Origin: Clostridiales bacterium
GTDB taxonomy: Bacteria; Bacillota; Clostridia; Caldicoprobacterales; DTU083
Length of the DNA stretch: 64,000 nucleotides
Direction: 5' to 3'
NCBI GenBank assembly: GCA_012842605.1
Contig: DUSN01000092.1
Coordinates: 1 to 64,000, forward strand
This document shows, piece by piece, positions 18,157 to 28,452 of the stretch. Within the stretch, counting starts at the first letter, position 1. Each line of letters begins with the position of its first letter. The position numbers and the translations under genes are program-made. The notes below the pieces were generated by a model. The model ran no database searches, was not told the origin of the DNA, and worked only from the letters and a program-made list of their open reading frames with translations.

Positions 18157-19929
18157 ATGAAAAACAGGATTATACCCGAGTTTCTTAAAAAGTATTGGAT
18201 AAATTATCTTTGGGGTGCTGTTTTTTTGTTTCTTGGTGTTTACATAGCAGCCTTGTCTCCCAAGTATATGGGTATTATCATAGACCTTTTGAAAGAACCA
18301 GCAATAGACCGGCAGCAGGTTTTCCGGTATATCGGGCTTATTATGCTGACTGCCCTGGGGACTTTTGCCACCAGGTTCATCTGGCGCTATTTCATTATGG
18401 GAAATGCCCGCAACCTGGAATGTTACCTCCGCATGGAAATGCTCCGGCATCTGCAGAAGTTGTCGGTGAATTTTTATAACCGGCATAAGACAGGTGACTT
18501 AATGGCCTATGCCGTAAACGATATAGGTGCCCTGCGGCAGAGCTTTGGCCCGGGTGTTGCGCTCATACTAAACGGTTTGGGCACAGGGCTTATTTCGGTA
18601 TTCTCCATGGTGGAAGTGGTCCATCCTACCTTAACCATATTGGCATTGCTGCCTGTTCCCTTCATCATTTATATCATTGTTAGATTGGGTACAACCATTA
18701 GAATTCGATTCCGCCTTGTTCAGAAAAATTTCGCAGTTATTTCCGGCCGTATACAGGAGAACATATCAGGCATTAGGGTAATCAAGACATATGTCCAGGA
18801 GGATGACGAGGTTTCACGGTTTGAGGATCTGAACAATCAAATGAAGCAGTCAAATATTGATCTGGTAAGGGTTTCATCCGTTCTTGGGCCTCTTATTCAA
18901 GTCTTCTTCGGCATCAGTTTTATGATCAACCTAATATATGGAAGTTACCTGGTTAAGGCAAATGAAATTTCACTTGGAGACTTTGTTGCCTTTAACGGGT
19001 ATTTGACTATGATAATGGCACCGGTAATATCCATTGGCAGGATAATTAATGTTTTTCAAAGGGGTATGGCGTCCTACAGGCGGTTGGAGGAAATTTTCAA
19101 TGTGGAGCCGGAAATACAGGGCGGCACACTGGAACCATCCCCAAATGGAACAGAAAAGCTGGAGGGGCGTATAGAAATCAGCGGTCTTTCCTTTGCATAT
19201 CCGGGTCATGATGAATATGCCCTAAAGGATATTAATATTAAGCTGGAAAAAGGTCAGATCCTTGGGGTCATCGGCCGTACCGGAAGCGGTAAAACCACCC
19301 TGGTCAATCTGCTGTTGAAGCTGTATAACGTAGAACCCGGCAAAATCAAAATTGACGGCCGGGATATCAATGAATATTCATTGGAAGGATTACGCGAGAA
19401 CATCGGGTATGTTCCTCAGGACAATTTCTTGTTTTCTGCCAGTATTAATGATAATATCCGTTATTTCAATGATCAGTATACCGACGAGGATATTGAGGAT
19501 GCTTCCAAAATAAGCATGATTTACGATAATATTATGGAATTTCCCAATAAGTTTGAAACTCAAATCGGAGAAAGGGGTGTCAACCTTTCAGGCGGACAGA
19601 AACAGCGCATTTCCATTGCAAGAGCCATCATAAAACGGCCAGCCATATATATTTTGGATGATGCCTTGTCAGCTGTTGATACCCAAACCGAGGAAGCCAT
19701 TATTAATAATTTGAAAAAAGTAATGAAAGGCCATACCGGCATCATAATAGCACATCGTATTTCTGCCCTGAAGCATGCAGATGAGATAGTTGTCCTGGAT
19801 CACGGGCGCATTGTGCAGAGGGGAACCCATGAAGAGCTGATTAAGCAGGATGGGCTGTACAGGGAATTGTATAACGAGCAATATGAAAATGAACGTAGGG
19901 AGTGTCTGGATGATGAAGAAGCGTCATAG
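18157..19929 (+). CDS. ABC exporter half-transporter with degenerate catalytic site
   Basis: A 590-residue transporter: six-helix membrane domain (residues about 15-315) and a C-terminal ATPase domain. Walker A is GRTGSGKTT, the signature is LSGGQKQR, and the Walker B end reads ILDDALSAVD, with Asp502 where the catalytic Glu normally stands. In known heterodimeric exporters (BmrCD, TM287/288) one subunit carries exactly this Asp. The second subunit gene overlaps by 20 nt. The pair probably exports drugs, lipids or peptides; substrate unknown. Confidence 0.92.
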   Translation: MKNRIIPEFLKKYWINYLWGAVFLFLGVYIAALSPKYMGIIIDLLKEPAIDRQQVFRYIGLIMLTALGTFATRFIWRYFIMGNARNLECYLRMEMLRHLQKLSVNFYNRHKTGDLMAYAVNDIGALRQSFGPGVALILNGLGTGLISVFSMVEVVHPTLTILALLPVPFIIYIIVRLGTTIRIRFRLVQKNFAVISGRIQENISGIRVIKTYVQEDDEVSRFEDLNNQMKQSNIDLVRVSSVLGPLIQVFFGISFMINLIYGSYLVKANEISLGDFVAFNGYLTMIMAPVISIGRIINVFQRGMASYRRLEEIFNVEPEIQGGTLEPSPNGTEKLEGRIEISGLSFAYPGHDEYALKDINIKLEKGQILGVIGRTGSGKTTLVNLLLKLYNVEPGKIKIDGRDINEYSLEGLRENIGYVPQDNFLFSASINDNIRYFNDQYTDEDIEDASKISMIYDNIMEFPNKFETQIGERGVNLSGGQKQRISIARAIIKRPAIYILDDALSAVDTQTEEAIINNLKKVMKGHTGIIIAHRISALKHADEIVVLDHGRIVQRGTHEELIKQDGLYRELYNEQYENERRECLDDEEAS

Positions 19930-21640
19930 CCTGCTGCGCCTGCTTAAGGAGGCCAGACCTTATTGGAAAATCATTTTACTGTGCATACTGTGCGTAATAT
20001 TGGTGAATATCGCTGATTTATATAAACCTTTGGTAATGAAAACAGTGATTGATGATTTCCTTATTGCTGAAAAGCCTGAGCATGGCCTGTACTCCGTACC
20101 TGCAATGGGAGTCATCTACATGCTCCTCATAGCAGTCAGTTCCTTTTTAACAGTAGTACAGGTCAATGCCATGAATTATGCATCACAGAGTATTATCTGC
20201 AATCTGCGCAAAACAGTATTTTCCCATATTCAGAGAATGCCGCTTTCAATACTGGACAAATATTCATCAGGACGGTTAATCACCCGGGCAACTAACGATA
20301 TAGAGGCCTTAAGTGAAATGTTTACTGATGTGTTTGTAGATTTATTCAAGGATATTTTTCTTCTTGCAGGTATTGTGGTTATCATGATGGGAATGGATAT
20401 CCAGCTGGCTGCTATTGGATTTACTGTGATACCATTAATCATATTGGTAACTAATTATATTAAGAAAAAGATGAAGGATAATTTTGTCGTTATTAAGAGC
20501 TTAACCGGACAGATCAATGGTTTCTTTGCTGAAAATATAGCCGGCATGAAGCTGGTGCAGATTTTCAATATGCAAAAAAAAAAGGAAGCTGAGTTCCAGG
20601 TATTGAATGATAAATATTATAAAGCATCCGTAACAAGGCTGACGCTTAACAGCATTCTGCGTCCGGTCATTGAGATCTTTAATAACCTGGCTATTGCTTT
20701 GCTGGTTTGGTACGGCATGGACAGGATAATGAATCAAACCCTGGATATTGGCATATTGTATGCTTTTACTAACTATATCAAGCAGTTCTTTGCTCCTATC
20801 AATGATCTGGCTGAGAAATACAATACCATACAATCTGCAGTGGTTTCTGCCGACCGTATATTTGAACTGCTGGATCAGGAAGACAGCCTTGAAGACTATG
20901 ATTCAGGCATTCATGTAGGTCGTTTTAATGGCACCATTGAATTTAAAAATGTATGGTTTGCCTATAATGAAGGGGAATGGGTGCTGAAAGATGTAAGTTT
21001 CAGGATTGAAAAAGGGCAGACGGCAGCCTTCGTAGGTGCTACCGGTTCAGGCAAGACTACAATCATAAACCTGATTTCGCGCTTTTACAAAGTGCAGAAG
21101 GGTGAAATTTTAATAGACGGCATCAATATAAATGATATCAATCTAAGGGACCTGCGCCGGAATATTTCTGTGGTATTGCAGGATGTTTTCCTGTTTTCAG
21201 GAAGCATTAAGGAAAACATTACGCTTCACAGCCCTATTTCGGATGAAGAAGTACAGCGCGCATTGGAATTGTCATGTGCCGACACCTTTATTAATGAGCT
21301 GCCGAATAAGATGGATGAGCCGGTTACTGAACGGGGAAGCACCTTTTCAGCAGGGCAGAGGCAGCTGCTGGCTTTTGCCCGGACAATTGCACATGATCCT
21401 TCGATTTTCGTATTGGATGAGGCTACAGCCAATATTGATACCAAAACTGAAAAACTGATACAAAAGTCCATTAAAAATGTGTCAGCTAATCGCACAACAT
21501 TGATTATTGCTCATCGATTGTCAACAATCCGTGACGCAGACATTATTTTCATTATCCGGAAAGGCCGGATTGTTGAATCCGGAAACCATGATACCCTCAT
21601 GAAACAGAGAGGATATTACTATCAGCTGAATGCTGTATAA
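19910..21640 (+). CDS. ABC exporter half-transporter, catalytic subunit
   Basis: A 576-residue partner of the preceding subunit, with the same membrane-plus-ATPase layout. Walker A is GATGSGKTT; the signature is FSAGQRQ, deviating from LSGGQ; Walker B ends VLDEATANID, with the normal catalytic Glu504. Together the two subunits give one competent and one degenerate ATP site, with the deviant signature paired to the degenerate half, as in TM287/288-type exporters. I chose ATG 19910, 7 nt after GGGAG and inside the upstream gene; the longer frame from 19850 has no ribosome binding site. Its stop faces the LacI gene with only 24 nt between. Confidence 0.92.
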   Translation: MMKKRHSLLRLLKEARPYWKIILLCILCVILVNIADLYKPLVMKTVIDDFLIAEKPEHGLYSVPAMGVIYMLLIAVSSFLTVVQVNAMNYASQSIICNLRKTVFSHIQRMPLSILDKYSSGRLITRATNDIEALSEMFTDVFVDLFKDIFLLAGIVVIMMGMDIQLAAIGFTVIPLIILVTNYIKKKMKDNFVVIKSLTGQINGFFAENIAGMKLVQIFNMQKKKEAEFQVLNDKYYKASVTRLTLNSILRPVIEIFNNLAIALLVWYGMDRIMNQTLDIGILYAFTNYIKQFFAPINDLAEKYNTIQSAVVSADRIFELLDQEDSLEDYDSGIHVGRFNGTIEFKNVWFAYNEGEWVLKDVSFRIEKGQTAAFVGATGSGKTTIINLISRFYKVQKGEILIDGININDINLRDLRRNISVVLQDVFLFSGSIKENITLHSPISDEEVQRALELSCADTFINELPNKMDEPVTERGSTFSAGQRQLLAFARTIAHDPSIFVLDEATANIDTKTEKLIQKSIKNVSANRTTLIIAHRLSTIRDADIIFIIRKGRIVESGNHDTLMKQRGYYYQLNAV

Positions 21641-21664
21641 AAAATATGAATCAGCATAGGTATT

Positions 21665-22687
21665 CTACGCTTCTGACCTGGAGGTAGTATTTCTAACAAT
21701 TAAAGTAGGCAGAAATTTAATGTTCTGGATTCTGTGCTGTGGTTCGTTGATAAGTTCCAGCAGCAGCCGGCAGGCATTTTTGCCCACTGCGGAAATAGGC
21801 TGTGCAATGGTGGTAAGAGGTTGTTCCAGAATTTCGCATATGGATATATTGTCGTACCCGACTATGGACAAGTCCTTGCCAATGGTTTTTCCCATAAGCC
21901 GTGCCTGGCGGTATGCACCGCAGGCCATCATGTCATTGCACGCAAAAATTGCGCTAACGCCTTTGTTTATGAGGATTTCAGCACCTTTCAGCCCGGCTTC
22001 CAGTTGATAATCTCCATGATATACCAATTCCGGATCCGGCTTCACACCAAACATGCTAAGTGCGTTGAGGTAACCGTTGTACCTTTCCTGGGCACTGGTA
22101 GATTCAAGGGGACCGGTTATGCAGCCGATTTTTTTATGGCCTAATTCCAGTAAATGCTTGGTTGCAAGAAAGCCGCCTTCCATATGGTCTATGGAAACAT
22201 AATCATAGTTTTTGAATGGAATTTGTCTGTCAATTGCCACTACCGGAATTTTAGATTCATATACTATTCGATTAAATTGATTAATATGTTCCAAATCGGA
22301 GTTCCTGAGAGATGTACTGATTATCAGCCCGTCTATCTGCTTGCTTACCAACAATGACAGATTACTGACATCTTTTGCTCCTTTTTCGTCGGAGTTGCAG
22401 AAAATAATAGAATAATTATGGGCCTGGGCTTCTGCTTCAATTGCTTTGGCTAACCCTGAAAAAAAGGGGTTGTTAATGTCAGGTATGATTAAACCCAAAG
22501 TATTGGTCTTTTTGGTTACCAGTGCTCTGGCTGACGAGTTTGGGTTATAGTTTAGATTTCTGGCTGTTTCCAGTATCTTTTCCCTCGTTTCCGGTGATAC
22601 CCTGCACTCTTTATTGTTCAGTACCAGGGAAACTGTTGTAATGGATACCCCTGCTTCCTTAGCAATGTCTTTGATTGTTGAAGCCAT
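21665..22687 (-). CDS. LacI family transcriptional regulator
   Basis: A 340-residue repressor. The N-terminal helix-turn-helix (STIKDIAKEAGVSITTVSLVLNN) and hinge helix (NPNSSARALVTKKT) are typical of LacI/GalR, followed by a periplasmic-binding-protein-like sugar domain ending 'LIVRNTTSR'. It is expected to bind a dyad with a central CG and release it when a sugar binds. It is divergent from the GH38 operon, and GATAAAAC/GTTTTATC-type dyads flank it (22772-22787, 22925-22940), so local control is likely. Start ATG 22687 follows AGAGGTG; the longer frame to 22729 has no ribosome binding site. Confidence 0.92.
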   Translation of the reverse strand: MASTIKDIAKEAGVSITTVSLVLNNKECRVSPETREKILETARNLNYNPNSSARALVTKKTNTLGLIIPDINNPFFSGLAKAIEAEAQAHNYSIIFCNSDEKGAKDVSNLSLLVSKQIDGLIISTSLRNSDLEHINQFNRIVYESKIPVVAIDRQIPFKNYDYVSIDHMEGGFLATKHLLELGHKKIGCITGPLESTSAQERYNGYLNALSMFGVKPDPELVYHGDYQLEAGLKGAEILINKGVSAIFACNDMMACGAYRQARLMGKTIGKDLSIVGYDNISICEILEQPLTTIAQPISAVGKNACRLLLELINEPQHRIQNIKFLPTLIVRNTTSRSEA

Positions 22688-22771
22688 ATATACACCTCTT
22701 GTTTTAAGATGGACATTATTATCAATCAACTAATCATAAAAAAGTATGCTTTTCTTACTACACTTATATGA

Positions 22772-22787
22772 GATAAAATGTTTTACC
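22772..22787. promoter_or_regulatory. LacI-type operator candidate 1
   Basis: GATAAAATGTTTTACC: a 16-bp imperfect dyad, with TG instead of CG at the centre, 85 nt upstream of the lacI-family start. It shares the half-site GATAAAA/GGTAAAA with four other sites in this locus. Confidence 0.6.
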
Positions 22788-22845
22788 GTATTTTATGGAA
22801 ATTATATCACACTAAACGCTATTTGTAAATTGCATGAATAACAGA

Positions 22846-22874
22846 TTGACATATTTCCTTGGATTGGATACTAT
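22846..22874 (+). promoter_or_regulatory. Promoter of the GH38-GH127 operon
   Basis: Perfect TTGACA (22846-22851), 17-nt spacer, TACTAT (22869-22874). It lies about 170 nt before the GH38 start. An 8-bp inverted repeat TATAATGT/ACATTATA (22953-22979) and operator candidate 2 lie in the leader. Confidence 0.75.
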
Positions 22875-22924
22875 ATATGTTGTTATATAATTTGCAATAC
22901 ACAAATTTTTACAATAGAATGCAT

Positions 22925-22940
22925 GATAAAACGTATTATC
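22925..22940. promoter_or_regulatory. LacI-type operator candidate 2
   Basis: GATAAAACGTATTATC: dyad with central CG, 7 of 8 half-site positions symmetric. It lies about 45 nt downstream of the predicted transcription start of the GH38 operon. Confidence 0.65.
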
Positions 22941-23044
22941 AATCTATTTGCGTATAATGTCATATATTTGAACATTATATGAAAAACTTAAATGCAAATG
23001 CTTATCGCATATGCCTGATACTTAATAAAAAAGGAGGACCCGCC

Positions 23045-25741
23045 ATGAAAAAAGTGGTTGCTCATATGATCTGTCACACTCACTGGGACAGGGAATGGTA
23101 TCTGACCAGGGAAGTATTCCGGACAAAACTGGTAAGGCTTATAGACAAACTGCTGGACATTGTTGAAACTGTCCCGGATTATGTATCCTTTATGCTGGAC
23201 GGCCAGACAATTGTTTTAGAGGATTACCTGGCCATACGGCCGGAAAACAGCGAAAGGCTGAAATCTGCGCTAAATAAAGGGAAAATTCTCTGCGGCCCCT
23301 GGTATATTCTGCCCGATGAGCTTCTTGTGAGCGGTGAGGCTCATGTTAGAAATTACCTGATGGGGCTCAAGGTATCCTCTGTTTACGGAGGGCATATGAA
23401 TATTGGTTATCTTCCTGACTCCTTCGGTCATCCGGAGCAGATGCCCCAGATCATAACAGGCCTTGGCATGAATACCATGATTTTCTGGCGCGGAACCTCC
23501 AATGCCATGACTAAAACCGAATTCTTATGGCAGTCTCCCTATAGCGGCAGCAAGATACTCTGCATACATATGCCTGCCGGGTACGGCAACAGTGCCAGGC
23601 TGATCCCCGGGGAATCCTCAAAGCGCAGGCTGGAGGAAATGATCAGCACACTTCATGAAAAATCCAATACCGATGTAGTGCTTTTGTTGAATGGGACCGA
23701 TCATTTAACAGCACAGGAAGATATTGTGGACATAGTGAATGAATTTAACCGGAATACTCAGCAGAACTACACGGTAAAGCTTTCCACCATGGCGGATTAT
23801 CTTGATGATGTGAAGAAAGAGTTGCCCGAGTTGGAGATATTTACAGGTGAATTCCGCTATGGCGACCGTTCAATGCTTCTTGGCGGCACCTTGTCCACCA
23901 GAATGCCGCTTAAGCAGCGAAACCATCTGGTACAGAAAAGAATGGAGCGGTATCTGGAACCTATAAAGGCATTGCAGAAGCTTATGGGCATGGATACCGG
24001 GTTTGACGGATACAGCACCTATATCTGGAAAAAAATACTGGAGAACCATCCCCATGACAGCATTTGCGGCTGCAGCATTGATGAGGTTCACAGGGAAATG
24101 TTCACACGCTTTGACTGCGTGGATCAACTGCAGAAAGAGCTGATAGACCGGAGCATGAAGGAGCTTGAAAGAAAAGCTGAAGTCTGGGGCAAGGCGGATG
24201 CTCAGCTGATTGTATTTGAGCCTGTTCAGGACCGGCTGCAGGACTATGTGGAAGTTGAAGTGGATCTGGATCCGATTATGGTGCAGGAAGTAGATTTCAG
24301 CATCTCCAAAATAGTGGATTATGAGGATCAAATCCAGCATCCGGATATGCCTGCCGGCTTGGTGTTTAAAGATGAATACGGCAGGGAGATACAGCATGTG
24401 ATACTGTCGGCTGAGAAGACCTATTATACTTATCTGCAGGATGAAACGGCTCCGGAGGTGTATAAGGTCAACCGGGTGAAGGCAGGACTTCTGCTTCCGG
24501 ATTATGACTATGGAGTGCACTTGATCAATGTTTACAAGACCCATGAAGAAGAGCGGAATCAGGCAGGCAGATACCCGGCAGCTTTGAATGATTATATTGA
24601 AAATGAATACTACCGGGTCAGCTTTAATTCAGCCATGGGTGCTTTGGATGTTTTGGACAAGAAGACCGGACGGCTGCATACCGGGGTGCACAGAATAGTG
24701 GATAAAGGGGATGCCGGTGACGAATACACCTATTCATGGCCTCTAAATGACAGCGTATATGGATTGAAAAGTGAGAAAGTCAGCTTAAGTTTTGAGCATA
24801 AAGGTGATATCTGCTCTGAAATGATCATCCGGGGCTGCCTGGAACTGCCCTGTCAATTGTCTGATGACAGAAAGAGCAGAAGCCATGATCTAATATCTTC
24901 AGAGATAGAAATACATGTAAAGCTGCTCAAGGGAGTGGACAGGATAGATTTCCGCACAGTATTCAATAATCGTGCAAAGGACCACCGCCTGCAGGTGGAA
25001 TTCCCGTCCGGCGTTCTGGTTAAGCAAAGCAGTGCTTCCGGAGCATTTGGCATAACCGAACGGGATATTGACCTTATAATCCCCGAGCAATGGATGGAAT
25101 ATCCACAATCCACCCATCCCAATCATGGCTTTGTGGATACAAGCAGCGAAGAATATGGTTTGTCCCTGGCAGCCTTAGGCCTTACCGAATTTGAAGCTGA
25201 AAACACAGACAGTCAAACCTTTGTGAGGCTGACATTATTAAGATGCGTGGGCTGGCTGTCCCGAACTGATCTGCTGACCAGAAAAGGCAACGGCGGATGG
25301 ACCATTGAGACTCCGGAGGCCCAATGCCTCGGCAGGGATGAATTTGAATACAGCATCATGTATCATGAGGGGGACTGGAGAAAGGAGAACTCATACGGCA
25401 GGTGCGACAGGAAGATACATGGTGTATATGTGCAGCAGCTGAGGGATTCACAGGGCAAAGCACTTTCTATTGATAATCCTCTTGGTTTTCTGTCCCAGCT
25501 TCCTTCAGAAATAAGGCTCTCAGCGGTAAAGCCTGCTGAAAACGGCAAAGGCATAATAATCCGCCTGTTCAGCATAGCGAAAGAACCTGTCAGTGCAAGT
25601 CTCAGTCTGCCTGAGCAGGTGCATGAAGTATATGAAACAAATTTGAAAGAGGACAGGATTAAACGGCAGGACATCAGTTCCGGCATGTTGAATATTTACC
25701 TCGAGCCTTCGCAGATTATAACCTATGAACTGGAATGCTAA
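23045..25741 (+). CDS. Glycoside hydrolase family 38 alpha-mannosidase
   Basis: An 898-residue cytoplasmic enzyme. The GH38 zinc and catalytic motifs are plain: H11-T-H-W-D15 at the N-terminus, and LPDSFGH with the nucleophile Asp125. The family hydrolyses alpha-mannosides by retention using zinc. A C-terminal beta-rich region follows the catalytic barrel. No signal peptide is seen, so it acts on imported oligosaccharides. I use ATG 23045, 7 nt from GGAGG; the frame is open 22 codons further upstream without a site. It is first in a four-gene operon (GH38, GH2, GH172, GH127) with 15, 2 and -4 nt junctions. Confidence 0.92.
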   Translation: MKKVVAHMICHTHWDREWYLTREVFRTKLVRLIDKLLDIVETVPDYVSFMLDGQTIVLEDYLAIRPENSERLKSALNKGKILCGPWYILPDELLVSGEAHVRNYLMGLKVSSVYGGHMNIGYLPDSFGHPEQMPQIITGLGMNTMIFWRGTSNAMTKTEFLWQSPYSGSKILCIHMPAGYGNSARLIPGESSKRRLEEMISTLHEKSNTDVVLLLNGTDHLTAQEDIVDIVNEFNRNTQQNYTVKLSTMADYLDDVKKELPELEIFTGEFRYGDRSMLLGGTLSTRMPLKQRNHLVQKRMERYLEPIKALQKLMGMDTGFDGYSTYIWKKILENHPHDSICGCSIDEVHREMFTRFDCVDQLQKELIDRSMKELERKAEVWGKADAQLIVFEPVQDRLQDYVEVEVDLDPIMVQEVDFSISKIVDYEDQIQHPDMPAGLVFKDEYGREIQHVILSAEKTYYTYLQDETAPEVYKVNRVKAGLLLPDYDYGVHLINVYKTHEEERNQAGRYPAALNDYIENEYYRVSFNSAMGALDVLDKKTGRLHTGVHRIVDKGDAGDEYTYSWPLNDSVYGLKSEKVSLSFEHKGDICSEMIIRGCLELPCQLSDDRKSRSHDLISSEIEIHVKLLKGVDRIDFRTVFNNRAKDHRLQVEFPSGVLVKQSSASGAFGITERDIDLIIPEQWMEYPQSTHPNHGFVDTSSEEYGLSLAALGLTEFEAENTDSQTFVRLTLLRCVGWLSRTDLLTRKGNGGWTIETPEAQCLGRDEFEYSIMYHEGDWRKENSYGRCDRKIHGVYVQQLRDSQGKALSIDNPLGFLSQLPSEIRLSAVKPAENGKGIIIRLFSIAKEPVSASLSLPEQVHEVYETNLKEDRIKRQDISSGMLNIYLEPSQIITYELEC

Positions 25742-25756
25742 AAAGGAGGATCGATC

Positions 25757-28450
25757 ATGAAAAGAGTGGATTTAAACGGGCTTTGGGAATGTACCCTGCC
25801 CGATAAGAGAAGGCTTCAGGTAGAAGTACCGGGGTGCTGGGACACCTATGTTGATGAAAAGGATATCGGTGAAGCCGTACGATATAAGAAGGAAGTAGAT
25901 CTGACAAAAGAAGAGGGCAGGTCATATTACCTTAATTTTGGCGGAGTCAGCTATTATTGCGATGTATATGTAAACAATTCGTTTGCAGGGTCCCATGAAG
26001 GAATATGGGATGCATTCAGACTGGATATTACTCCATTTGTTAAAACCGGCACTAATGTAATAGAGCTGGATATAACAAAGCCGGGCTACAGTCAGGGTGA
26101 CCGGTTTCCCGTCAGGCAGGTGCTTTCCGGATTCATACCTGATGTTTTGCATACATTTGGCGGCATCTGGGATGATGTGAATATTGAAATATATGACAAG
26201 GTGCACATTAATACATGCTATGCTGCCGGCAGCATGGACGGCAGCTTTAGTGTCCATGCCGCATTGAATGTATTTAAGAATGAAACAATTCGGGTGGATG
26301 CTGAGATAATTTCGCCTTCAGGAGAGACTGTCTGCCGATTGACTGATAAATTAGAGAATACTGAGCCGGGTGAAAAGAAACTGACCCTGGAAGGCAAGGT
26401 ATCGAATCCCCTGCTCTGGAGCATCGACACCCCCAACTTGTATACCTGCCGCATCACTGCCTCATGTGAGGATGATGCACATACAATAGAAAGGAATTTT
26501 GGCTTCCGCGAAGTCCGCGCGGAAGGAACGCAGATTCTGCTCAACGGGAAACCAATTTATTTAAGGGGTATCCTTCACTGGGGATATTATGATGATGCCG
26601 TTATTCCAAAACCCAGTGCTGAAACCATACAGGATGAAATAGACAAGGCAAAAGAATATGGTTTCAATATGATAAAGCACTGCCTTTATATACCCAGGAG
26701 AGAGTACTTCGAACTGGCTGATAAGAACGGGGTGCTCCTGTGGATAGAACTGCCCCTTTGGATTCCCGAGGTGACGAATGCGCTGTATGACAGAATTAAA
26801 AGGGAATATCCGCGCATACTGGAGCAGATAGCAGGCCATCCTTCTGTAATTCTGCTCAGCCTGGGCTGTGAGCTTGATGACAAGGTACAGGGCAACATAC
26901 TGGAGGAGATGTATGCACTGGCCAAATCAAGAAGCAGTGCGTTGGTACGGGACAATTCGGGCTCGGGAGAATGCTATGACGGACTGCCGGTAGATTATGC
27001 TGATTTTTCTGATTACCACTTCTATGGTGAAATCAACAATATGGAGCATCTGATGGAAACCTTTACGCCTTCCTGGCGCAGTACCCGGCCATGGCTGTAT
27101 GGAGAGTTCTGCGACAGTGACACCATGCGCGACCTGAAAGAAATCAGGGAGGCAAAAGGGACGGACATCCTCAAATGGGAGAAGTGGGATGCATCCAAAA
27201 ACCCAATCTGCATGCTAAAGCCGGACTTCAGGGCTCATCTTCATGACCAGCGGATGGAAAAGTATGGAATAAGGCAGGATTTTGACATTATTAAGCCGTT
27301 GTCAGCAAACCACAGCATGGTTCACAGAAAGATAACCATGGAGCAGACCCGGACCTTCGGAGAAATCTGCGGATATAATATTACCAGCATCCGGGATGTG
27401 CCAATTGCCACCAGCGGCATGTTTGATGACTTAATGCGCCCCAAGTTTCCAAAGGAAGAGTTCAGAACATTCAACTCTGACATTGTTCTTTCACCGGCGT
27501 GGGACTTAACAAGGATATGGATAAATGCCGACCGGGTGCTGTACAAAGAGCGGTTCAGCTTTTTCAGCGGTTCTTACTACGGGCTGCATATCATTTTGTC
27601 AAACTACCACGGAAAGCCCCTGAGTAGACCGGTAATGAAATGGAAGCTGATGCACGGCGATAAGGTTATTGCTGAAAGAACCATTAATTCAGACCGCACC
27701 TTTAATCCCGGCGATGTAAGAGAACTGGGTTATGTAAGTACAACCCTGCCAAAAGTGGAAACACCCGTAACCTTAATTTTAAAGGTGGAAATGGATGCCG
27801 GTGAGGTGCATAGTGAAAATCAATGGCCGGTGTTTGTGTACCCGGCTGAGGAAAAAACAGACCTGAAAATCGGACTGTATGATCCGGCAAATGTATTTAC
27901 CAGGCTGGATGACTTGTATGAAACCTTCGAGATTCAGGATGGTGAGGATGTAAAGGGAGCGGATGTTGTTGTCACTTCCCGCCTTACACCGCAAATTCGT
28001 AAATTTGCTGCCGGTGGAGGGAAGGTATTCTATGTTCAGCGCGGTAGCGGATATCTGCCCTATGCAAAAGTTGCTTTCTGGAGAGAGGGTATGATACGTT
28101 ATTATGATCATCCTGTTCTGAAAGGCATATCATATGATTCCTGGATGGATGATCTGCGCTTCTATGATTTAACAACAGATACAGCCCTTGATACCTTTGA
28201 GTTTGAGCGGGTTGGCCTGTCTCCGGAGCAAGTAACTCCGCTGATCAGGAGGTATGACTGCCGTGAATGGACATCTGCAGATTACATGGCTGAAATCACA
28301 CTTGGCAGCGGAAAGATTATAGCAACTACCCTTCGTTTTGAGGGCGGTTATGGCAAACAGCCCTTGTTTATCAAGAACAATACCTTTGGAAGATGGCTGC
28401 TTAACTCCAGCCTGAATTATCTTGTCAGAGGAGAAGGCAAGGAGGAGTAA
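25757..28450 (+). CDS. Glycoside hydrolase family 2 enzyme
   Basis: An 897-residue cytoplasmic protein with GH2 order: jelly-roll sugar-binding domain (residues about 1-150), immunoglobulin-like domain (about 155-255), and TIM barrel (about 260-480), then C-terminal beta domains. The acid/base candidate is E372 in SLGCELD, where most GH2 enzymes have Asn-Glu; here the preceding residue is Cys. The nucleophile candidate is E450 in YGEFCD. GH2 covers beta-galactosidase, beta-glucuronidase, beta-mannosidase and arabinosidase activities; which one applies is not readable. ATG follows GGAGG, 15 nt after the GH38 stop. Confidence 0.88.
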   Translation: MKRVDLNGLWECTLPDKRRLQVEVPGCWDTYVDEKDIGEAVRYKKEVDLTKEEGRSYYLNFGGVSYYCDVYVNNSFAGSHEGIWDAFRLDITPFVKTGTNVIELDITKPGYSQGDRFPVRQVLSGFIPDVLHTFGGIWDDVNIEIYDKVHINTCYAAGSMDGSFSVHAALNVFKNETIRVDAEIISPSGETVCRLTDKLENTEPGEKKLTLEGKVSNPLLWSIDTPNLYTCRITASCEDDAHTIERNFGFREVRAEGTQILLNGKPIYLRGILHWGYYDDAVIPKPSAETIQDEIDKAKEYGFNMIKHCLYIPRREYFELADKNGVLLWIELPLWIPEVTNALYDRIKREYPRILEQIAGHPSVILLSLGCELDDKVQGNILEEMYALAKSRSSALVRDNSGSGECYDGLPVDYADFSDYHFYGEINNMEHLMETFTPSWRSTRPWLYGEFCDSDTMRDLKEIREAKGTDILKWEKWDASKNPICMLKPDFRAHLHDQRMEKYGIRQDFDIIKPLSANHSMVHRKITMEQTRTFGEICGYNITSIRDVPIATSGMFDDLMRPKFPKEEFRTFNSDIVLSPAWDLTRIWINADRVLYKERFSFFSGSYYGLHIILSNYHGKPLSRPVMKWKLMHGDKVIAERTINSDRTFNPGDVRELGYVSTTLPKVETPVTLILKVEMDAGEVHSENQWPVFVYPAEEKTDLKIGLYDPANVFTRLDDLYETFEIQDGEDVKGADVVVTSRLTPQIRKFAAGGGKVFYVQRGSGYLPYAKVAFWREGMIRYYDHPVLKGISYDSWMDDLRFYDLTTDTALDTFEFERVGLSPEQVTPLIRRYDCREWTSADYMAEITLGSGKIIATTLRFEGGYGKQPLFIKNNTFGRWLLNSSLNYLVRGEGKEE

Positions 28451-28452
28451 AT

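Noticed and set aside
23870-24544. 224-codon open frame antisense to the GH38 gene
   Set aside because: Shadow of a well-supported gene; no start signals.
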